A stretch of DNA of 64,000 nucleotides from Ophioderma brevispina (Eukaryota; Echinodermata; Ophiuroidea; Amphilepidida; Ophiodermatidae), in the NCBI GenBank assembly GCA_023653785.1, contig JAMKCH010012649.1, positions 1 to 64,000 of the forward strand, written 5' to 3'. The translations under genes and the position numbers were made by a program. The notes under the pieces are model-generated. The model was not told the origin of the DNA and made no database searches. It saw only the letters and a list, made by a program, of their open reading frames with translations. Below, piece by piece: positions 26,078 to 38,029 of this stretch (positions are counted from its first letter, which is position 1; every line of letters begins with the position of its first letter).

Positions 26078-26453
26078 TATCGTCGCTGGGGTGGAAAAAC
26101 CTCATATGTGCATTTGACCTTTAAAAGTAAAACCCCACATGTAGTAAAAACGGTCACATGACAAAACCTCATATGTAACATTTTCGAGAGACACCAAAAA
26201 CTGAATAATTTGCTGTAATACCATGCACTAGAAAGGTTTTCCTTCTAAATATATTTAGGTAATTATTTACTCCACATTCTGAAATAAAGTGCTATAGGAT
26301 TTACTATCATATTTGTTATGAAATTCAAGCTAGAACCCGATGTGACCAAAATGCACATATGAGGTTTTAGCACTGGGGCCCACATTTTACATATGAGGTT
26401 TTGCATTTGACCTCTGGAGTTACATATGAGATTTTTCCCGCCCAGCGACGATA
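26078..26453. mobile_element. MITE with CATATG-centred subrepeats
   Basis: The ends TATCGTCGCTGGG and CCCAGCGACGATA are exact inverted repeats, and homology continues inward for about 100 bases. The motif ACCTCATATGT or its inverse occurs about six times inside, at roughly 26100, 26134, 26167, 26352, 26391 and 26422. There is no coding capacity. The target duplication is unclear. Confidence 0.75.
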
Positions 26454-27464
26454 TTTAAAAAAAAAATTATCGTGTGTAATAATATTTTTCATTCTAAAAA
26501 TGAAACACAAAAAATGCTTTTCCTGTAAAATCACGAAATGTAGATACGATTTTGTTGCACGAGATAGATTTCGCTTGCTTTGGTTTGGTATGAAGTGATT
26601 TGCTTTGAAATGCTTTGGTTTGCTTTGGTATTCTTTGCGTTAGCTGAATAAATTTTGCTTTGTTTGTCTTAACCGGATTGAATACAATCATGAATGTACG
26701 AAGTTTTATGTATTTAATTCTTTGTATCTTCACTTGACCAGCTCCGTATACACATTTCGATTGTTTACTTGTAGTCAATAGATCGACAACGTCAACTTAC
26801 ACAATCACGTTCACCAATCGACCACTCCTATGTGGAAGCATCAGTTTTCTATTATAACCGACAACTCCATGTGAGTAATTGAGTCTACAGAGTTTATTCC
26901 TGATTCAACAGTCTTTATCGTTCCATCAAAATTTATGTGCTCGTGAATGCACAAGTTTGCCATCGCCTTTTGAGCGATTATTTTAAGATACCGTAACCAC
27001 CAAATGCGGATTCAGTATGTAATTTCGCTCGTATGTGTTGGCATTGACCCTAAAGTTGTACATGTTGAATATTCATAGTCATACCTTCGTTTGGGATTTT
27101 TTTTGTCTTTCTTTCTTCTTTTTTCACAAATGTACCATAGAATAGATGGGGAAAATCTATAATGATATTAGTGTCCAATGTAAAGGTTTCGATTTACACA
27201 CTTACGTGAACGATATCTGAGCGTAGTCAGTAACCATATACCAACAAGGATGCTGTACGATGTAACTGTAATACATGGTGAATTCACGTTATTTGTCTGG
27301 TAACCATGACCTAAAATCATTTGGAAATCACCTATTTCAATTTGAATGTTATTCAAGGTTCGCATAGAATTAGAATTCAACTTGCATCTTAGATATGCAG
27401 GAGGAAAGATTTTTTTTTTCAATAAGTAGGCAAATTTGATAAGCTAATAAAATGTATATTAGTG
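26454..27464. other. Unannotated DNA with a TTTGCT-rich stretch
   Basis: 26570-26665 holds irregular TGCTTTGGTTTGC-type repeats. Nothing coding is seen. Confidence 0.4.
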
Positions 27465-27515
27465 GTTATAGTGGTAGAAGTAGTAGTAGGAGTAGTAGTA
27501 GTAGTAGTAGGACAC
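27465..27515 (+). repeat. TAG microsatellite
   Basis: An imperfect (TAG)n tract with GTAGTAGTAGTAGTAG runs. Confidence 0.85.
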
Positions 27516-27654
27516 TATGTACGCTAGGGAGAAATATAAGAAATATATAGAATAAAAAATAGTCTGGATGCATCCCCCTTTATGTACCAACGGTATAATC
27601 GATGATATTTTCTGAATATATGACCTTTGACATTTAGTGTTTACCAATGCGTGT

Positions 27655-28626
27655 TTAGGCATTGATAATCCATAAAATTGAAGGAAGCACTTGCCAAACC
27701 CCCCTTAATGGACCCCAGCTTGAGTTCAAGGTTATGCAGGGGTCAAAATTTTAAAATGTTCCGAATATGTTTAAAAGCACACCATGATGTTTGTCTGGTT
27801 ACAAGGATTTCAAAAAGGTATAGTTTACACTATCTATGGCGTATAGTTCCGGTGTTATGGGGTGAAAACTGTAAAAATGGTGAAAAGGTCAATTTGGTGT
27901 GTACATGGGTCAAAAGTTAAAAGTTGCTTTGATTCAGGTAATATGTGGTGCAAATTGTTTCCCTAACAAAAAGGTATAGTTTACACTATCTATGGCGTAT
28001 AGTTCCGGAGTTATGGGGTGAAAACTGTAAAAATGGTGAAAAGGTCAATTTGGTGTGTACATGGGTCAAAAGTTAAAAGTTTCTTTGATTCAGGTAATAT
28101 GTGGTGCAAATTGTTCCCTAACTTAAATGCTTGAAATAAGGAATAGTTTAGCCTTATCTGTTATGCTTAGTTTTTTAGTTATTCAACAAAATAGGTCACA
28201 GGACAATAGAATCCAATAGCTGCCAATAGCTGAGAACTTTATTCGCCATTTTGGGTAATAACCAAACACGTAAGATAGTCAAAACTATTCCTATATTTCA
28301 TTCTATGAGCTGAGCCAACAACTTGAACCAAGTTCTACAAAAATTGGAGCAAATTTTAATTTTTGACCCCTGTACAAACCAAAATTGACTTTTTCACCAT
28401 TTTTGCACTTTTTACCCCCTAATTCTCAAACTTAAGGCGTATAAACTATACCTTTTTGGAATCCTTGTAACCAGACAAACATCATGGTTTGTTTTTCAAC
28501 ACAATCGGAACATTTTAAAACTTTGACCCCTGTGTAACCTTGAAATCCAAGCTGGGGGCCATGAAAGGGGTGTGGCAAGTTCTTCCATCATATTTTTTAT
28601 TATCAATGCATAAAATACTTGTGTAC
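27655..28626. mobile_element. Foldback element, copy B
   Basis: It belongs to the same family as 19836-21207. The left arm starts near CATTGATAATCCATAAAATTG and the right arm ends TTATTATCAATGCATAAAATAC. A subsegment of about 137 bases (27830-27966) is repeated directly at 27970-28120. Central blocks such as ACAAAATAGGTCACAGG are shared with copy A. No coding frame. Confidence 0.75.
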
Positions 28627-29368
28627 CCAAATTCATAATTTTATCCATATTTGCACACTCACATAAGATCTGTGCACTACAGTCCCCCATTATTACAACT
28701 ATGGCGTTTGTTTCTGTCGTATATTGGTTGTAACTGAGAGAGTCGAAAAAAGAGAAAATGAAAATCCATGCTCGTATTTCAGAAATCATGTCTTTTTTAT
28801 TCCCTGAATTGACTTCTCACTGAATTATGATTTCTCATTTGTAGTTTCCCCATTAATAATTTACTTATTTGTATCATACCATTGTCTCCCAGGTTTAATT
28901 CGATTTACATCATTGAGTAGGCAATTTCCCCGAAGGATGCCTTTAACATATCCTCACAATGCCTTGTGATCTAGCGAAGCCGTGTGATCTCATGCATTAA
29001 CTGCTATGCACCGATACAATGTTTATATTCTATATTTGTATTAAAAATGCCAGTACGTAGGTATTTGTTTGGGTGATTCCCGATGATTGAGTTGTTATTT
29101 GAATACCAACAGGCTTACAAGATATAACTTCGCAGATGTACAGTGCAATATAGTATAGGAAAGGTTAAAATCACAATCTGGCAAAAGCCCATGACTGGTG
29201 GCCATTTGTGGCCGTTTTTCTTTAACATCTCACATTGTTTCTTTATCTTATGATATAGAATGGAGATTTGTTTCCTGAGCAATTACATCAATGCAATTTG
29301 CCGGATTTGGCTTCAAGCCAGGGAATTTCCAGGGTAGAAGTCACAATCCTTGCATTTCAAACTCAAAC
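28627..29368. other. Unannotated DNA
   Basis: No gene or repeat recognised. Confidence 0.35.
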
Positions 29369-29523
29369 CAGGGGCGGATCCAGGATTTGAAAAACGTCAA
29401 AATTACCGGGGGGCTGAAAGGCTAAACTTGTCCAAAAAAGGTCCAAAATGGGCTGATTTTGCAAGATTTTGCAGAATTACCGGGGGCGCGCGCCCACTCC
29501 GCCCCTCCCTGGATCCGCGCCTG
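29369..29523 (+). mobile_element. CAGGGGCGGATCCAG MITE, copy 1
   Basis: A 155-base element with terminal inverted repeats CAGGGGCGGATCCAGG and CCTGGATCCGCGCCTG. Flanking CAAAC on both sides (29364-29368 and 29524-29528) is a 5-base target duplication. A second copy in the opposite orientation is at 62188-62334, with its own 5-base duplication. The ends resemble hAT-type termini, and some hAT groups make 5-base duplications; the superfamily call is an inference. Confidence 0.85.
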
Positions 29524-29664
29524 CAAACGGTCAACTATAAAACTATATATTCAAAGAAAGGTGAGTTAGATGTTAGATAAATAGAAAAAAAAATCTTACT
29601 TATTGCTCCATACCTACATTCCATGGTGTCATGTTTACATAAAATGGCCCCACAGGCCACAACT

Positions 29665-29686
29665 TATCCGTGTGTGTGTGTGTGTA
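29665..29686 (+). repeat. TG microsatellite
   Basis: A (TG)n tract of about ten units. Confidence 0.8.
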
Positions 29687-29687
29687 T

Positions 29688-30119
29688 GAACTTACAAGAG
29701 ATACATTCTGGGAGTATTTTTAAGTATAAAGAGACATTCTGAGAGTATTTTTACATTGTGGGAGTTACATTTTGGGAGTATTTGTACTAGAGTTACTATG
29801 TTACGAATTGTCCTATAACGGAATAAACCGTAATCTAGCATTGAGGCTTATTCCGTAAAAGAGTAGAAAAGAGGATTTTTCTAGTTTAGTAACTTTATAG
29901 GCCTGCGGCGTAATCCTCTTGGCTAAGAAAAAAAAATTAAAAAAATGAAAAATCTTTTAAAAATGTCTAAAAAAGTGTCTTTTTAAGAGAAAAATCTCAA
30001 AACTATATAGGTTTGAAATTCGTTCCTATATAGTTTTGAAAAAGTGTATTTTTCTTTAAAAATGTCTTAAAAAGAGATTTTTAAGTAAAACTCCCACAAT
30101 GTAGCTCTTGCAAGTTTGA
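29688..30119. mobile_element. Probable MITE with ACTTACAAGAG ends
   Basis: ACTTACAAGAGATACATTCT with GGGAGT on the left is mirrored by ACTCCCACAATGTAGCTCTT with GCAAGTTT on the right. Internal GGGAGTATTTT units and an inner dyad (AAAACTATATAGG/CCTATATAGTTTT, about 30000-30035) add further folding. The boundaries are approximate. Confidence 0.5.
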
Positions 30120-30432
30120 GTGTGTGTGCGTTTGACAGACTCCTGAATATTATTGTTGTATTAATTACACACACTGGCCAAAAGTATTGCAACATCCAGA
30201 AAAGGAAATTCATAATCACCAATTAATTTCAAATTATACCGTGGATTCTTGACCACACAATACGTATTAAATTCTAAAGCTGTGGTTTTCATACAGATGC
30301 TATTCCCCAGAATCCAAGATGGTGAACAAACTTTTAATTTGATTGTTATGTTCCCTAAATATGGCGGATTAAAGGAACAGCGAACGATAACTTGCTGATT
30401 CCACTCCAGAAGGAATACAGACACAGAAACAA

Positions 30433-32126
30433 CCATAGGAATGGCGAAAAAGGGGTGTGCTTACAAATTTGGTCATATCTGGCTTATTATTTAATCAATT
30501 TCTTTCATTTTTTCAACATTTGGAAGTATATTAGACGTGTTTTGTAAAAACAACACTAAATCTATGATATAGTGATTGCATTAAGGTCAAAATCATCTTT
30601 AATCCTTGCACAATCTTTTTTGATTCGCGTAGTATTTACGTCACTAGAGGAAAATGACTACCAACCTGACGATCACCGCAAAAAAGGAGGTAGCAGTATT
30701 TGCAAAATACACATTTCGAGAAAAACGGCTTTGAAGATTTTGCGATTTTAATTTGCTCCATACTGTTAATTAAACATATAGTTCAATTAAAACCTAGTGG
30801 AAATTCGTCAAAATAAGTTACATTTCAAATATATTTATCTAATCAACTTCCAATTTATTTAGATATGCGAACAAAATAAAGTTAAATAAAATACGTCACT
30901 ATGTGAAAACGACTAAATAGCAATTTCAACGTATAAATAACAAATTTTTTTTTTTTTTTTTTTTAACGGTTGCAGATGACCTTGACCTTGATAAGGTCAC
31001 TGAATCATAGATTTGTTGTTGTTTTAATAAAGCAAATCTAATATACTTCCAAATGTTGAAAAAATGAAAGAAAACGATTAAAAAAAAAGCCAGATATGAC
31101 CGATTTTGTAAGCACACCCCTTTTTCCTCCATTCCAATGGGATTTACACAGTTAAGCAAGAATGCGTCAATGTACGATATACGGGGCATATCATTATGAA
31201 AGTAATGATGACCCATGCTATTTTGTTTAATTGATCTATGAATAGCCATTATCTCCTTCATTGATCTTCAAAAAGAATTTAATGTTCACACAAAATCTCA
31301 CCCAATTAATCCTGATGTGTAAATGAAAACACTAATACTTTCAACACTACAACTGTAACCCAGGTATAGATACAAGTTATGCCAATTAAAGGGACTAAAC
31401 TCTTTGCAATATCCTAAATGGGAAGATCTTGTTTTCTTGCTCTGCAACAGGTGAATTGGTGTTTGGATTCGTCATATCAGTTGGCACATTGGTATAAATA
31501 AATTCATTGATTAATCTGTAGTTGAAATAATCAAGAAAATGTAGCATTAAGTTGACAAAGGCATGATATTCATATTGTACATTCTCACAAACACAAGCTT
31601 AATGTGTGTAAATCCCATAGGAATGGCGAAAAAGGGGTGTGCTTACAAATTTGGTCATATCTGGCTAATTATTTAATCAATTTCTTTCATTTTTTCAACA
31701 TTTGGAAGTATATTAGACGTGTTTTGTAAAAACAACACTAAATCTATGATATAGTGATTGCATTAATGTCAAAATCATCTTTATTCCTTGCACAATCTTT
31801 TTTGATTCGCGTAGTATTTACGTCACTAGAGGAAAATGACTACCAACCTGACGATCACCGCAAAAAAGGAGGTAGCAGTATTTGCAAAATACACATTTCG
31901 AGAAAAACGGCTTTGAAGATTTTGCGATTTTAATTTGCTCCATACTGTTAATTAAACATATAGTTCAATTAAAACCTAGTGGAAATTCGTCAAAATAAGT
32001 TACATTTCAAATATATTTATCTAATCAACTTCCAATTTATTTAGATATGCGAACAAAATAAAGTTAAATAAAATACGTCACTATGTGAAAACGACTAAAT
32101 AGCAATTTCAACGTATAAATAACAAA
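30433..32126 (+). repeat. 512-base duplication within a foldback element
   Basis: 30433-30944 and 31615-32126 are nearly identical direct copies. Copy 1 is followed by a 20-base T-run (30945-30964) and, at about 31015-31142, by an inverted copy of its own first 110 bases. So 30433-31142 looks like a foldback element with CCATAGGAATGG ends. Copy 2 continues instead into the TACGTC motif region. The frame at 30926-31261 (minus) is not coding. Confidence 0.85.
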
Positions 32127-32570
32127 AAAGTCGGGCAAATACGTCGTTATGTGACGCGTGTAAGCAAATACGTCACTATGTGAAAACGACAAAATAGCAA
32201 CTCTGCCGTGAACTGAAAAATACGTCGCACAAATACGTCGCTATGTGAAATGGCGAATACTTCAAAATGCAGATACGATGCTATGGGCCAGCGCGGAATA
32301 AATTTTCGACCAATACGTCGTTATGTGGTGCGGACAATTTAATGGTTTGCAAATACGTCATAATTTATATTTTACTAATTAAGCTACTTTGAGGTTTGAA
32401 ATTTGGTGAATTTTCTAGAGTAGTACAAAACAAACGTATATACCAAATTTCTCCAATTTGTCTTGTTAGATCTAGAGGCAATTTCCCCTAAATACAAGGC
32501 AGGAGTCCGCTCCGTGATTTTTAAAAGTGGCAAAAAATGGTATTTAGGGATTCATGGGATATAAAACTAC
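31840..32570 (+). repeat. Repeat with TACGTC motifs
   Basis: AAATACGTCACTATGTG or close variants recur at about 32080, 32139, 32165, 32228, 32309 and 32350, and in the duplicate at 30891. Both outer parts of this segment (ACCTGACGATCACC near 31848 and GGAGTCCGCTCCGTGATTTT near 32503) are found joined in a shorter form at 47700-47866. That defines a repeat family with a long and a short version. No coding frame. Confidence 0.65.
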
Positions 32571-32679
32571 TCATTTTCCATCATGTAAAGCCAAAAAGCC
32601 CACGACAATCGAATATTCCTAACTTTTGTTGGTGAAAAATGATCCCACTATATCGTATGTCAATGGAAATTGACAGTTT

Positions 32680-32990
32680 TGAACTTTATGACGTCATTCT
32701 GACGTGAGGCTAGGCATGGTAGTAGTCATTTCGGTATCAATAGAAAGCGAAAGACCCTATCCAATAGTATCAAAATCAAGTGTCTGTAAAATTCCTATCT
32801 CGTGCTAGACGTGTTGATAATTGTCTCTCGAAGGGGGTGTTTGCCACCCCCATCCATCACTTTGAGATCACCCTTTATCTTAGCCATACCCCGGTTGGTG
32901 TTTGTTTTTGCATGAAAATGAGCGTAAAATGTCAATTGACATTAAATATCATTTGGCACCAGAAAAGTTGGACGCAAAAGGGGGACGGGT
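32680..32990 (-). mobile_element. piggyBac-like element fragment, inverted copy
   Basis: In reverse orientation this matches 41190-41420 and 41770-42050 (shared TGTCAATTGACATT, CAGGGTGATC-like, GACACTTGATTTTG and TGACGTCATAAAG). It is a partial member of the family described at 41695-42535. The open frame at 32780-33211 on the plus strand overlaps it by chance. Confidence 0.65.
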
Positions 32991-34860
32991 TCTTAGGGAC
33001 CCGTAAATTAAATTTGGCCAGTTTACGACTGACTGACGATATAATTTCTCCCGACTCATATTTTTTGTATCTTTTGGATACGCATCTTTTCATGATAAAT
33101 ATTAAAACCCATCTCCCAGTTTATCAGATGACTAGTACGGGTCCCTATAGCACCCCGTGCACGAACGGGAGAGTCAGTAAGAAAAAAATAATTAAAACCA
33201 GTAATCATTAATATTTCCTGTTTAATTATTTATAAATTCATGTTATTAAACAATAAATGATAATATAAAATTCAGCTAACCCTCTATGTGCGACCACTTT
33301 GCTTTTGCCACATCTGCATCCCGCCACTGTACAAATCAACGGGAAGGTTAAACGGCAGACAATGCCACCTACCAAAAATGTGAAATATTGAAATGACATT
33401 ATCTGTGATCAATATAGGTAGATTGGACCACTTATTTTAGAACACATATTATGAACTTTTTCATTCCAAATATATATTGTGGAAACGAGGCAGTGTTAGT
33501 TTGTACTAATGCTTGGATCCTAATTTAAAATAGATTTCTTTGTGGGATTATAATTTTATTGCTTAATTGTCATTGTCTTTTCCTGCAAAAATGCCTTCGG
33601 AGAAAGTGGTTTCCTTAGGGGGTTCCATGCCCCCCTCTTGTCCACAAACGGGTGTAGAGAGACCCTGTCTACTAAAGTGTTAGCAATTGCTCAATACTTT
33701 CTAAAACAGCGCACAATATATTCCGTATGAAATCCGCCATTAAGTAATAATGATACGCAACCGTTGAGTGATTGTTATTGCTATTCTTGAGATTAATATA
33801 AATTGGCCAAAATTGATGTTGAAAACATGATTCTCAAATGTGTTGGACATTTTACGACACATTTGAAAAGCGTTAAGGAAAATGTTGAGTAAATTTTCCC
33901 TTTAAATTACATGATGTTTTCCTGGCATTTCCTATTTCGCACACAACAAAACAATTACTAAATTTAGCTCAAATGTTTTTCGAATGATGTTTAAAAATAC
34001 TCCCGCGTTAATTTCTTCTCAACAATAGTGTTATTTTGACATTTTATAGCTTGAATGACACCTGTACGTGATATTATTACCAAGTGATAACTTCAATGAT
34101 CACTTGACACAATCACTTCTTACCTCTTGTTTGTTATTAAGGATGTTCTTAAAATGATAGTGCTGGGAAGAAATGCCTCGTTATATAGGTCAACTGCAGA
34201 CCGCGCTGATTGATATTTAAAACAGGCTTAAAATAAGTAAAATGTAAAAGAAATAACGATATAAAGAGGCCCTGCTGTATATGAAAGGGATACAATGGCA
34301 TAGCAAATTATTCAGACATAATGACATGGACACTTAATGAAATCGTTTCCACAAATTTGAAAACAATTTGGTTGTTTACAACTGTAAAACTATATTAAAA
34401 AGGGCCAGCAAGTAAAACGTTCGGTAAAACTATAAAAACAGCAAGAGTTAGAGGCAATTCCTGCCACGGAAATTCAAGGCGTTGACATCCTTGCCAGATT
34501 TTTTTTTTGTTTTTAGTTGCGTATTGAAACAATTAAACAAACATATAGACATTGTATTTCAGGCTTATAGTCAGATATTGATCTGACATTTGCTGGGATT
34601 AGCACATAATATACAATAGCAATGCTCTTTGAGCTGATATGACTGCATACTTTTCAAGTTTGACAAAATGCTGCATGGCACTAATGTCAGCATCCTTAGG
34701 CTACAATATTAGGTGTCTGTGGCAGAGAAGTGACGCCTACGAGGGAAAATATTGTTACTCCTTCTTTGTTTACAAAGTGTAAACACCATAAGTGTTTTCG
34801 AATTTGTGGAAGTGATTTCAGTAAGGGCCCATTTCATTATGTCTAAATATTTTCCATTAC
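32991..34860. other. Unannotated AT-rich DNA with a weak dispersed repeat
   Basis: 33295-33400 shares CCCGCCACTGTACAAA and nearby ACCAAAAATG-type blocks with 35838-35920, marking an old dispersed repeat. No gene seen. Confidence 0.4.
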
Positions 34861-34870
34861 ATTGTGTTTC

Positions 34871-34880
34871 TATATAAGAC
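34871..34880 (+). promoter_or_regulatory. TATA-like box
   Basis: CTATATAAGA lies about 80 bases before the start codon of the 172-codon ORF at 34956. A box of this kind would place transcription start near 34900, giving a short leader with one upstream ATG at 34899. The match alone is weak evidence in AT-rich DNA. Related repeat segments at 35690 and 40190 also carry TATATAAG. Confidence 0.25.
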
Positions 34881-34955
34881 GCGTATCGAATCTAATCATG
34901 GCGCGCAATAGTAGAATAGTAGAACTTCAACTTGTTTTCTTGGTAAACTTAAAAA

Positions 34956-35474
34956 ATGCCTTTATCGGAACAAATCGATAAATCATGGCTCGACCTCCAT
35001 TATTTTGACTTCTACCCTGTTAAGTTTCTAGTTTCAAACAAAATCCAGCGAATTACATTGATACATTTACTCAGGAAACAAATCCACCCTATATCATTTG
35101 ACGCAGAACAAGAAGAGAAGTTACAGAAAAGAAAGAGCCACATTAAATGGGCATCAATCATGAGCTTTTGCCAGAGTGTGATTTCAAGCAGTACATACTA
35201 CACTGTGCTGTATCTGTACCACACTGTCTTACAGCACTGTCAGTTCTCAAAGAACAACACAATCATCGAGGAAGCACCCAAAAAACTCACTAAAATGTTC
35301 ATGGCGTTAAATGCGTACTTTGCGAACACATTGTTTCGGTTACAAGAATACCTATACATTGTGGTTTTTCAAATACATCCTCGGGGCAATTGCCTTGTAA
35401 ATAATGGAAAACGAATTGAACATGAGAGACAATGGAAGGCTAGAAAGAAGTTAATTATTCAGTGCCTTTTGTAA
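34956..35474 (+). CDS. Hypothetical ORF, 172 codons
   Basis: This is the longest open frame in the window without a transposon match. The protein is basic and rich in aromatic residues, with predicted helical stretches (about residues 50-70 EQEEKLQKRKSH and 150-168 ERQWKARKKLI). I recognise no domain, signal peptide or clear membrane segment. A TATA-like box lies upstream and an ATTAAA hexamer right after the stop. GTAAGA overlaps the stop and could be a splice donor, though the bases before it are poor. In AT-rich DNA a frame of this length could still be chance. Confidence 0.3.
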   Translation: MPLSEQIDKSWLDLHYFDFYPVKFLVSNKIQRITLIHLLRKQIHPISFDAEQEEKLQKRKSHIKWASIMSFCQSVISSSTYYTVLYLYHTVLQHCQFSKNNTIIEEAPKKLTKMFMALNAYFANTLFRLQEYLYIVVFQIHPRGNCLVNNGKRIEHERQWKARKKLIIQCLL

Positions 35475-36854
35475 GAATTAAAAGACACGATTTCTGAAAT
35501 ATGAACATATTTTTTCTCTTGATTTCAACTTCTCTTAGAACGTCATTGCATGTCTTTCCAATAAGTTAGTTTTTCGCTTGAGGGTCAATACGCCTGCTAT
35601 TCACCTGACCTTGAACTATGTAGATGTAGCATTTCGCATATACAATTTAAGTACATTTCCTGTTTACAATGACAATACATACACCCATATATAAGTTAGG
35701 ACGTATTACAAACTCTATTGGTTTTTAAACATCGATATTTCCATTATTATTAAATTAGAAGGGTTCAAACAAACATATCCCCACGTACTTCTTTCACCGG
35801 GACTGATAGAGAAAGCCGCTATTCCCGATGTTTGCTTTCCCCATGTCGCCACCCGCCACTGTACAAACATAGGAAGTTAGAAGGTAGATAATACAATTTA
35901 CCAGAAATGGGATCGTGTCCATCTGTGTTATTATTTGTTATTTAATCACTAATAAGATATATCGACTGGTAATTCCGAAGATTTCAGATCATAAAAAAAT
36001 TAAATGATTTCGAATCACCAGCATTGCAGCATACTATTCTTTTTAAATTTCTCACATTGCTTTGGCGTGCGTCTTCACTGTTTGTAGTATGTTCCTTTGT
36101 ATTTGTACAACTTCTCTGTGACTCTTTCTAGCCACTAGGCATTTTTGCATATTTATGCTTTCTAGTGAATGCAATTTGCACTTTGTTTCATGGATGTAAA
36201 AAAAAATCTGACTAAATAAATCAGCCATCGTTTGTTTTTATTATTACAAGAATAACTTAAGACGAGGTTATTCAATTTCCTGAGCGAGAGTATAGACCGA
36301 GCGGTTATCTGGCATATAATACTTTGTGTAATGAATGCAGCGCCCCCTAATAACTCTATTTCAAAAAGCCAACATTTCGAGTTACATAGTTCTGCCATAT
36401 GAAGGCCGTGGTGATTTTTTTTTTAAATATTGAATAACACCTCATTGAGTCATACAATAATATATATAAAAAAAAATCTGACAAAAGTAGTGCATATCAG
36501 TTTGGATAGTCTAATATTCATGATCCTGCTTTCTTTAGAAAGCCTACAGCATGTCAAAGTTGACATTTAAAACAATGCAACTGCATATGATTATCTATTG
36601 TGGTAAAATAAATTATTTTGTGTACTAACAACTTTAGAACAGTATGCAATTCATCAGAATACAAAACTACTTTCCTGCAAAATTTTACATTTACTCTAAT
36701 AATTTAGATATACAATAATACAATATTACAATAATAAAAAAATGCAATATCAGAACTTACGCGCCATATTTTGGATTTAAAAACGTAGTGCATTTTGCAT
36801 GTTCCCTATTAATATTAATAAGGTATTGTATGGTTGGCCTAATGTCCAATTAAT
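35475..36854. other. Unannotated DNA with dispersed repeat 35640-35930
   Basis: 35640-35830 shares CATTTCCTGTTTACA, CACCCATATATAAGTTA and ACTGATAGAGAAAGC-like blocks with 40140-40340. The rest of the stretch shows nothing recognisable. Confidence 0.45.
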
Positions 36855-37680
36855 CGAAAATCTTGGATTTTCGACCAACATCTTGGAGTATCGGTCGAAA
36901 ATTCAAGATTTTCAATTGATAATCCAAGATTATCAAGAATAACTTAGACTTTCAATTGATAATCCAAGATGTTCGATATGTGAATGAAAAACCTGGATTA
37001 TCACTTGATAATCCAAAACTATCGACTCGAAAATCCAAGTTTTTCTAATTATTGGACATTGATTCTGAAAATCTTGGATTTTCAGTCGATAATCCAAGAT
37101 TTTCGACTTCTCTGTACAATAAGTCGAAAAACCTGGATTATCAAAGTGAAAATCCAAGTTTTTCGATTTGATAGTCCAAGTTATTGACATCAAGTTAAAA
37201 CTCTTGGATTATCGACCGAAAATCTTGGATTTTCGACGCTAAATGTACAATAAATCGAACATCTTGGATTATCAAGGTGAAAATCCAAGTTTTTCGACTT
37301 GATAAGCCAATTTATTGAAATCAAGTTGATAAACTTGGATTATCGACCAAAAATCTTGGATTTTCGACGCTAAATGTACAATAAATCGAAAATCTTGGAC
37401 TATCAAGGTGAAAATCCAAGTTTTTCGACTTGATAAGCCAAGTTATTGAAATCAAGTTGATAAACTTGGATTATCGAACGAAAATCTTGGATTTTCGACG
37501 CCAGATGCCCCTTAACTTGAAAATCCAAGCTGTTGGTCAGTTGATAATCCACTTGTACGTTTATCGATAATTCCAAGATTTTCGATTTTCCTGTACAATA
37601 AGTCGAAAAACTTGGTTATGAAGTGAACATCCAAGTTTTTCGATTGATCGTCCAGTTATCAAAATCAAGGGCAATATAGG
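36855..37680. repeat. Palindromic satellite (AATCTTGGATTTTCGA), block 1
   Basis: About 40 copies of a 15-20 base word alternate with their reverse complements: CGAAAATCTTGGATT, AATCCAAGATTTTCGA and TTGATAATCCAAG. A higher-order unit of roughly 120-130 bases (AAATGTACAATAAATCGAAA to GGATTTTCGACGCT) repeats near 37230, 37370 and 37500. The same satellite resumes at 38030-38640 and 39640-39790. Open frames on both strands are repeat products. Confidence 0.9.
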
Positions 37681-37689
37681 CACTTAACA

Positions 37690-38029
37690 TGCTAAAACCC
37701 GATAGTTCCCCCCCCCCCCCCAACACCAGGGGCAAGTATAGTTCATTTGCTTCATGATAATGAGCTTAAAGGAGAGCTCTCAAACATGCTCAAACTCACA
37801 GCTTCCGTGGGCAGTATAGTTCATCTGCTCAAGATAATGAGATCCTAGAGCTCTCCGAGACCACTCAACATAGCTAAACCCAGAAGCTCCAGGGGCTCCG
37901 CCCCCTGGACCCCCTAAGGGGCTTTGCCTCAGGACCACATTAGGGGTCCTAAAGCGAGTCCCCTAGATCCCCGTAACCTCTTGCTCCCGGGCGCCACTCC
38001 ACTATCTACGCCACGAAAGGTATAGGTGT
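37690..38029 (+). mobile_element. hAT-like element fragment in satellite
   Basis: It contains CATGCTAAAACCCGA, GGCTCCGCCCCCTGGACCCC and a right end CTACGCCACGAAAGGTATAG. The right end and the inner modules match the larger element at 38638-39629. The left terminus is missing. Confidence 0.6.

Noticed and set aside
29350..29580. 76-codon frame ending at a GTGAGTT donor-like site
   Set aside because: Most of it is the 155-base MITE, and no acceptor was found upstream.
32780..33211. 143-codon plus-strand frame
   Set aside because: More than half lies over an inverted piggyBac-like fragment, and no motif is seen.
36933..37193. Open frames on both strands in the satellite
   Set aside because: They mirror each other because the DNA is palindromic.
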